Below are positions 21,921-24,808 of a stretch of 24,808 nt of DNA, in pieces. The position numbers were made by a program, and so were the translations under genes. Every line of letters begins with the position of its first letter. The stretch's first letter is position 1. This DNA comes from Anaerolineaceae bacterium UBA5365 (lineage in GTDB: Bacteria; Chloroflexota; Anaerolineae; Anaerolineales; Anaerolineaceae). The stretch spans positions 40,356-65,163 of the forward strand of contig DHPL01000033.1 in assembly GCA_002407905.1 (NCBI GenBank), given 5' to 3'. The notes under the pieces are model-generated. The model searched no databases. It was not told the origin of the DNA and saw only the letters and a list, made by a program, of their open reading frames with translations.

Positions 21921-23612
21921 CTATGGGGTCGGTTCCGGCGCGCCGGGGGTATTCCGGTTGCTGGTCAGGATATACCATTCGTTGATATCGGTAAACCGGT
22001 CCGAAGGGTCAAAAAGCGGACCAATCGACACGTTCTGGATCGTATTCTTTACGCCGTAGTTATAAACCGGGTAGAAAAGCGGCAGGGAAGGCAGTTCATC
22101 ATGGAAAATGCCCTGGAAGTTGCGATAAAGCCGGGTACGCTCAGCCTGATCTGCATTGATCCGGGCCTGTTCCAGGAATTCAGAAGCCTGGCGGTTATCC
22201 CATCCGGCGTAGTTTTGGCCGCCGTTGATCATCGCCTGCCCCCAGAAGGGGTAGGGGTCTGGGTCCGGTGTTCCGCTCAAGTCCAGTTCAACCAAAGCGG
22301 CGTCATAATCCCGTGCGTTCAGGCGCGCGCTCAGCGCGGCATAGGGCAAAGGTTCCAAGTCAGGCTGGATTCCGATCGTGCCCCAATTGCGTGTGATTGC
22401 CTGCGCGATCTCAATCTGTTTGGGTTCATCGAGGCAGAGCAGAGTAAATTGAAGCGCGACGCCTTCGGCGGTGTGCATCAGCCCGTCCGAGTCGGTGCTC
22501 ATACCGTGGTTGAGCAAGGTTTGGCGTGCGCCTTCAGGGTCGAAGGCGTAACTGCCCTGGCCGGAATAATAGGCCCAGTTGCCCAGCATGATCGGCCCTT
22601 CCGCGAAGACTGCCTGGCCTTGAAGGTTTTGGTCGATGATCGCCCGCCGGTTGATTGCGCTAAGCATGGCCTGGCGGGTGAAGGCCTGGCCAAAGAAGGG
22701 CAGGTTTTCGTTTTTCAGGTTCAGCAACACCATATTCAGGCGCGGCTCCACCGATGAGTACAAATTCAGGTCCGGTTGCGCAAGTGCGGGCCCCAGCGTG
22801 TCCAACCCAATCCGGGATACGCCATCCACTTCGCCGGCCTGATATGCTCTAGAAGCCGAACCTTCATCCGGGAAATACCGGATGACGAGGTCCGGAATGA
22901 ATGGAGCGCCCAGGAAGTAATCTGTGTTCGCCTCCAGGTTCAAACCCTGGATCTGCCCGTCCTGCACGTCCGCGTCCACAAACTTGTAAGGTCCGGTGCC
23001 GATCGGATGGATATTAAAGGGGTGATCCACCATTGCGTCCAGGCTCAGGTCGCCCAGCAAATGCGCAGGCAGGATCTGAAAATTCAGGTAGTCCAGAAAC
23101 GGGGCAAAGGCCTCAGGCAGGGAAAACTGCAGGGTCTCATCCGAAAGTGCATTCACGCGTACCTCCGGCCAGAAACTGCGCAGGTCCTCCGGAATGAAGG
23201 CACTCTGGCCCTGCAGCAAGCCAACCGTAAAGATCACGTCCTGGGTGCTCAGCCGCACGCCGTCATGCCAGTAGACTTCCGGCCTAAGAGTAAAGGTGTA
23301 GCGGGTGCCATCCTCGGAATAAGTCCAGGATTCAGCCAGTTCCGGCTGGGCCTGTCCGCTGGCGTCAAAATGGATCAGGCTGTTGTAGATCAGCCGGTTA
23401 ACGTCCCGGTCGGCCTGGTTTTGGTAAGCGAGCAAGGGGTTTAGCCGCATGAGCCGCCCTACGATCGCCTCGGTGTAAATGCCCCCGCTTACCGGGCTAG
23501 GTGTGCTCTCTACTTTGGGGCCGGGAGCGGCGGTCTGCTGGAAGTAAAGCAGCAGGCCGACCACAAGGCCGGTCACCAGAATAATCACTAACTGCCAGCG
23601 AAACTTTCTCAT
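21921..23612 (-). CDS. ABC-type solute-binding protein (SBP family 5, peptide/nickel type)
   Basis: Family-5 solute-binding proteins deliver peptides, nickel or similar ligands to ABC permeases. The 563-residue protein has the family's N-terminal pattern: PLLAYQNQADRDVNRLIYNS, LAESWTYSEDGTRYTFTLR and VYWHDGVRLSTQDVIFTVGL. The two-lobe body closes with GIFHDELPSLPLFYPVYNYG. The start has basic residues and a hydrophobic helix (about 7-24), but no cysteine lipobox, so it is probably anchored by an uncleaved helix or cleaved by signal peptidase I instead of lipidated. No permease or ATPase genes are adjacent. A terminator hairpin ends only about 5 nt before its ATG. The ligand is not predictable. 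Confidence 0.88.
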   Translation of the reverse strand: MRKFRWQLVIILVTGLVVGLLLYFQQTAAPGPKVESTPSPVSGGIYTEAIVGRLMRLNPLLAYQNQADRDVNRLIYNSLIHFDASGQAQPELAESWTYSEDGTRYTFTLRPEVYWHDGVRLSTQDVIFTVGLLQGQSAFIPEDLRSFWPEVRVNALSDETLQFSLPEAFAPFLDYLNFQILPAHLLGDLSLDAMVDHPFNIHPIGTGPYKFVDADVQDGQIQGLNLEANTDYFLGAPFIPDLVIRYFPDEGSASRAYQAGEVDGVSRIGLDTLGPALAQPDLNLYSSVEPRLNMVLLNLKNENLPFFGQAFTRQAMLSAINRRAIIDQNLQGQAVFAEGPIMLGNWAYYSGQGSYAFDPEGARQTLLNHGMSTDSDGLMHTAEGVALQFTLLCLDEPKQIEIAQAITRNWGTIGIQPDLEPLPYAALSARLNARDYDAALVELDLSGTPDPDPYPFWGQAMINGGQNYAGWDNRQASEFLEQARINADQAERTRLYRNFQGIFHDELPSLPLFYPVYNYGVKNTIQNVSIGPLFDPSDRFTDINEWYILTSNRNTPGAPEPTP

Positions 23613-23616
23613 AGAC

Positions 23617-23653
23617 TAAAAAAGACAACTCCCGTCAGCGGAGAGTCGTCTTT
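23617..23653 (-). terminator. Rho-independent terminator after secG, abutting the next start codon
   Basis: On the minus strand AAAGACGACTCTC pairs with GGGAGTTGTCTTT (13 bp with two G-T pairs) around a 7-nt loop, followed by a T-run (plus-strand As at 23618-23623). It begins 31 bp after the secG stop and ends just before the ATG of the solute-binding gene (23612). It also contains a GGGAG that could serve as that gene's ribosome binding site. Confidence 0.85.
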
Positions 23654-23684
23654 ATCCTCCATTCGGAAGCGCAGGCCGTAATTC

Positions 23685-23918
23685 CTACGGCTGCAACCCG
23701 GATATGAACACTGAGATCAGCGCCAAAACCAAAAATAAAACGCTGAGCCCGATGGTGACGTAGAAGAGCACCTTATCAATGCCCCGCCGCTGGGTATATA
23801 CGCCCCCGCTGTCTCCGCCAGAGAGGCTGCCCAGGCCCACGCCTTTGCTCTGCAGCATGATGCTGGCGATGAGCGCGATCGATGTAATGATGATGGCAAT
23901 GTTTAATGCGGTATTCAA
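23685..23918 (-). CDS. secG: Preprotein translocase subunit SecG
   Basis: SecG is the small accessory subunit of the SecYEG channel. The 77-residue product has two membrane helices (about 5-23 and 50-73) joined by a loop with the family signature LQSKGVGLGSLSGG at 22-35. The length is typical. The start codon is TTG at 23918-23916, chosen because a GGAGG (23928-23924) lies 5 nt upstream and no ATG is available closer. A near-consensus promoter precedes it, and a terminator follows it. It is the only protein-export gene in the window. Confidence 0.92.
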   Translation of the reverse strand: MNTALNIAIIITSIALIASIMLQSKGVGLGSLSGGDSGGVYTQRRGIDKVLFYVTIGLSVLFLVLALISVFISGLQP

Positions 23919-23923
23919 GTGAA

Positions 23924-23972
23924 CCTCCGAAAGATAACAGGTGGATTATACCCGATGCCGGGCCTCCGTCAA
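23924..23972 (-). promoter_or_regulatory. secG promoter (TTGACG-16-TATAAT) and ribosome binding site
   Basis: The minus strand has TTGACG (23972-23967), a 16-bp spacer, and a perfect TATAAT (23950-23945). GGAGG follows at 23928-23924, 5 nt before the TTG start. This is the best sigma-70-like promoter in the window. It shares the 120-bp divergent region with the PHP gene's -10. Confidence 0.85.
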
Positions 23973-24025
23973 ATATCCAAAAAACTGTAATTGTGCAATC
24001 TTGAGGCTGGAATACTTACAGACGC

Positions 24026-24031
24026 TATAAT
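24026..24031 (+). promoter_or_regulatory. -10 element (TATAAT) for the PHP gene
   Basis: A perfect TATAAT at 24026-24031 ends 7 nt before the GTG at 24039, so transcription would start at or beside the start codon. A TTGAGG at 24001-24006 would be a -35 with a 19-bp spacer, somewhat long. No Shine-Dalgarno is seen. Confidence 0.5.
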
Positions 24032-24038
24032 CACCACC

Positions 24039-24808
24039 GTGGAAGAACTTATTCTGGCTTTACATATGCACACCACCTATTCCGATGGCCAAGGCTCGCA
24101 CGCGGATATCCTTGCCGCCGCGATGCAGGCCGGGGTGGATGCCGTGATCGTGACGGACCACAATGTTTGGGTGCAGGGAATGGAAGGCTACTTGCAAAAA
24201 GGCAAGAAGCGCGTGCTGATGCTAGTGGGCGAGGAAGTACACGACCAAACCCTGGAACCCCAGGGCAACCATATGCTTATCATCGGGGCCTCGCGGGAGT
24301 TGGCCCGGTTTGCCCCCAAGCCCCAACAGCTCATTGACCAGGCGAATGCCTCCGGCGGCATGACCTTCACCGCGCATCCCTTCGAGGACGAGCTGCCCCG
24401 CTTCAATGAAGGCCGCCTGGACTGGCGCGACTGGTCCATCACCGGCTTCACCGGCATAGAACTCTGGAACCAGCTCAGCGAATTCAAAACCCGCTCACAA
24501 ACCTTGCCAATGGCCATCCGGAATGCCCTCTTTCCCAAGGGTATGAGCCTGGGCCCCAAGGAAGAGACCCTCAAGCTCTGGGATGATCTTCTGGCTTCCA
24601 AACCGCACCCGATCGTGGCCGTAGCCGGCGTAGATGCCCACAACACGCATTACAAGTTTGGACCCTTCACCGTGGTGATCTACCCTTACGAATTCCAATT
24701 CAGATCACTGACCAACCACTTGCTCGTTCCCAACAAACTCACCGGGGAGATCAATGCCGACCGCCAGATGATACTGGAGGCCTTGCGCGCCGGCCGCAGT
24801 TTCGTCGC
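24039..24808 (+). CDS. PHP-domain metal-dependent hydrolase (partial, runs off the window)
   Basis: The plus frame from GTG 24039 is open through all 256 codons to the edge, so this is a 5' portion. PHP domains bind two or three metals and hydrolyse phosphoesters, for example histidinol phosphate or nucleic acid ends. Motifs are LHMHTTYSDGQGS (His9, His11, Asp16), VTDHN (Asp40, His41), GEEVH (Glu65), FTAHP (His113), GIELWN (Glu141) and AGVDAHNTH (Asp199, His201). The start has no Shine-Dalgarno but lies 7 nt after a TATAAT. ATG codons at codon 10 and later would lose the first His, so GTG is preferred. The region after about residue 215 is not yet conclusive. Confidence 0.85.
   Translation, partial: MEELILALHMHTTYSDGQGSHADILAAAMQAGVDAVIVTDHNVWVQGMEGYLQKGKKRVLMLVGEEVHDQTLEPQGNHMLIIGASRELARFAPKPQQLIDQANASGGMTFTAHPFEDELPRFNEGRLDWRDWSITGFTGIELWNQLSEFKTRSQTLPMAIRNALFPKGMSLGPKEETLKLWDDLLASKPHPIVAVAGVDAHNTHYKFGPFTVVIYPYEFQFRSLTNHLLVPNKLTGEINADRQMILEALRAGRSFV

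Noticed and set aside
24188..24646. Open frame of about 152 codons on the minus strand over the PHP gene
   Set aside because: The plus frame encodes conserved PHP metal-binding motifs throughout. The minus frame has no recognisable motif and is a shadow of GC-rich coding DNA.

Overview
The window reads as a stretch of chromosome from a GC-rich, free-living bacterium, most likely a member of the Chloroflexota near the Anaerolineae. That placement is inferred from the gene set: GAF/SpoIIE signalling, a Tat-exported L,D-transpeptidase, a ParB-fold/universal-stress fusion, and SH3b and zinc-ribbon proteins with Pro/Thr-rich linkers. No rRNA, tRNA, CRISPR array, insertion sequence or prophage was recognised. 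Genes are tightly packed. The largest gaps are about 140 bp (13076-13217), 120 bp (23919-24038) and 100 bp (4730-4828), so no gene-free stretch exceeds 300 bp.

Layout. 1-2457 (minus): smpB, a CTP-dependent polyprenol/phytol-kinase-like membrane protein, an L,D-transpeptidase and the start of an unknown gene. 2552-3451 (plus): a patatin-like phospholipase, meeting tail to tail with a membrane-anchored SH3b protein (3448-4083, minus). A palindromic -10 element at 4101-4112 separates that gene from a zinc-ribbon protein (plus). 4829-6414 (plus): a DegV-family lipid-binding protein, then an RluA-type pseudouridine synthase whose 3' end overlaps RadC (minus) by 59 bp. 7131-11356 (plus): a two-gene signalling operon, an RsbW-like serine kinase and a 1263-residue six-GAF/PP2C phosphatase. 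It abuts a ParB-fold/universal-stress fusion on the minus strand. 13218-19902 (plus): a polytopic membrane protein of unknown function, then a tightly coupled run of PfkB kinase, ParA, ParB, YtcJ-type amidohydrolase and tandem GNAT. 19960-20604 (plus): a membrane-anchored DsbA-like thiol oxidoreductase ending at a strong terminator. 20675-23918 (minus): secG, a terminator, a peptide-type solute-binding protein, a divergent cobalamin-adenosyltransferase-like protein and a DUF554 membrane protein. 24039 to the end (plus): a PHP-domain metal-dependent hydrolase that runs off the window.

The clearest functional modules are the ParA/ParB chromosome-segregation pair inside a kinase-hydrolase-acetyltransferase operon, and the partner-switching-type kinase/phosphatase pair, which has no STAS or sigma partner in view. 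A recurring regulatory pattern is a perfect TATAAT ending only 6-9 nt before the start codon (genes at 1248, 2552, 7131 and 24039). This suggests leaderless transcripts. Other genes (secG, parB, the DsbA-like gene) carry ordinary Shine-Dalgarno sequences.
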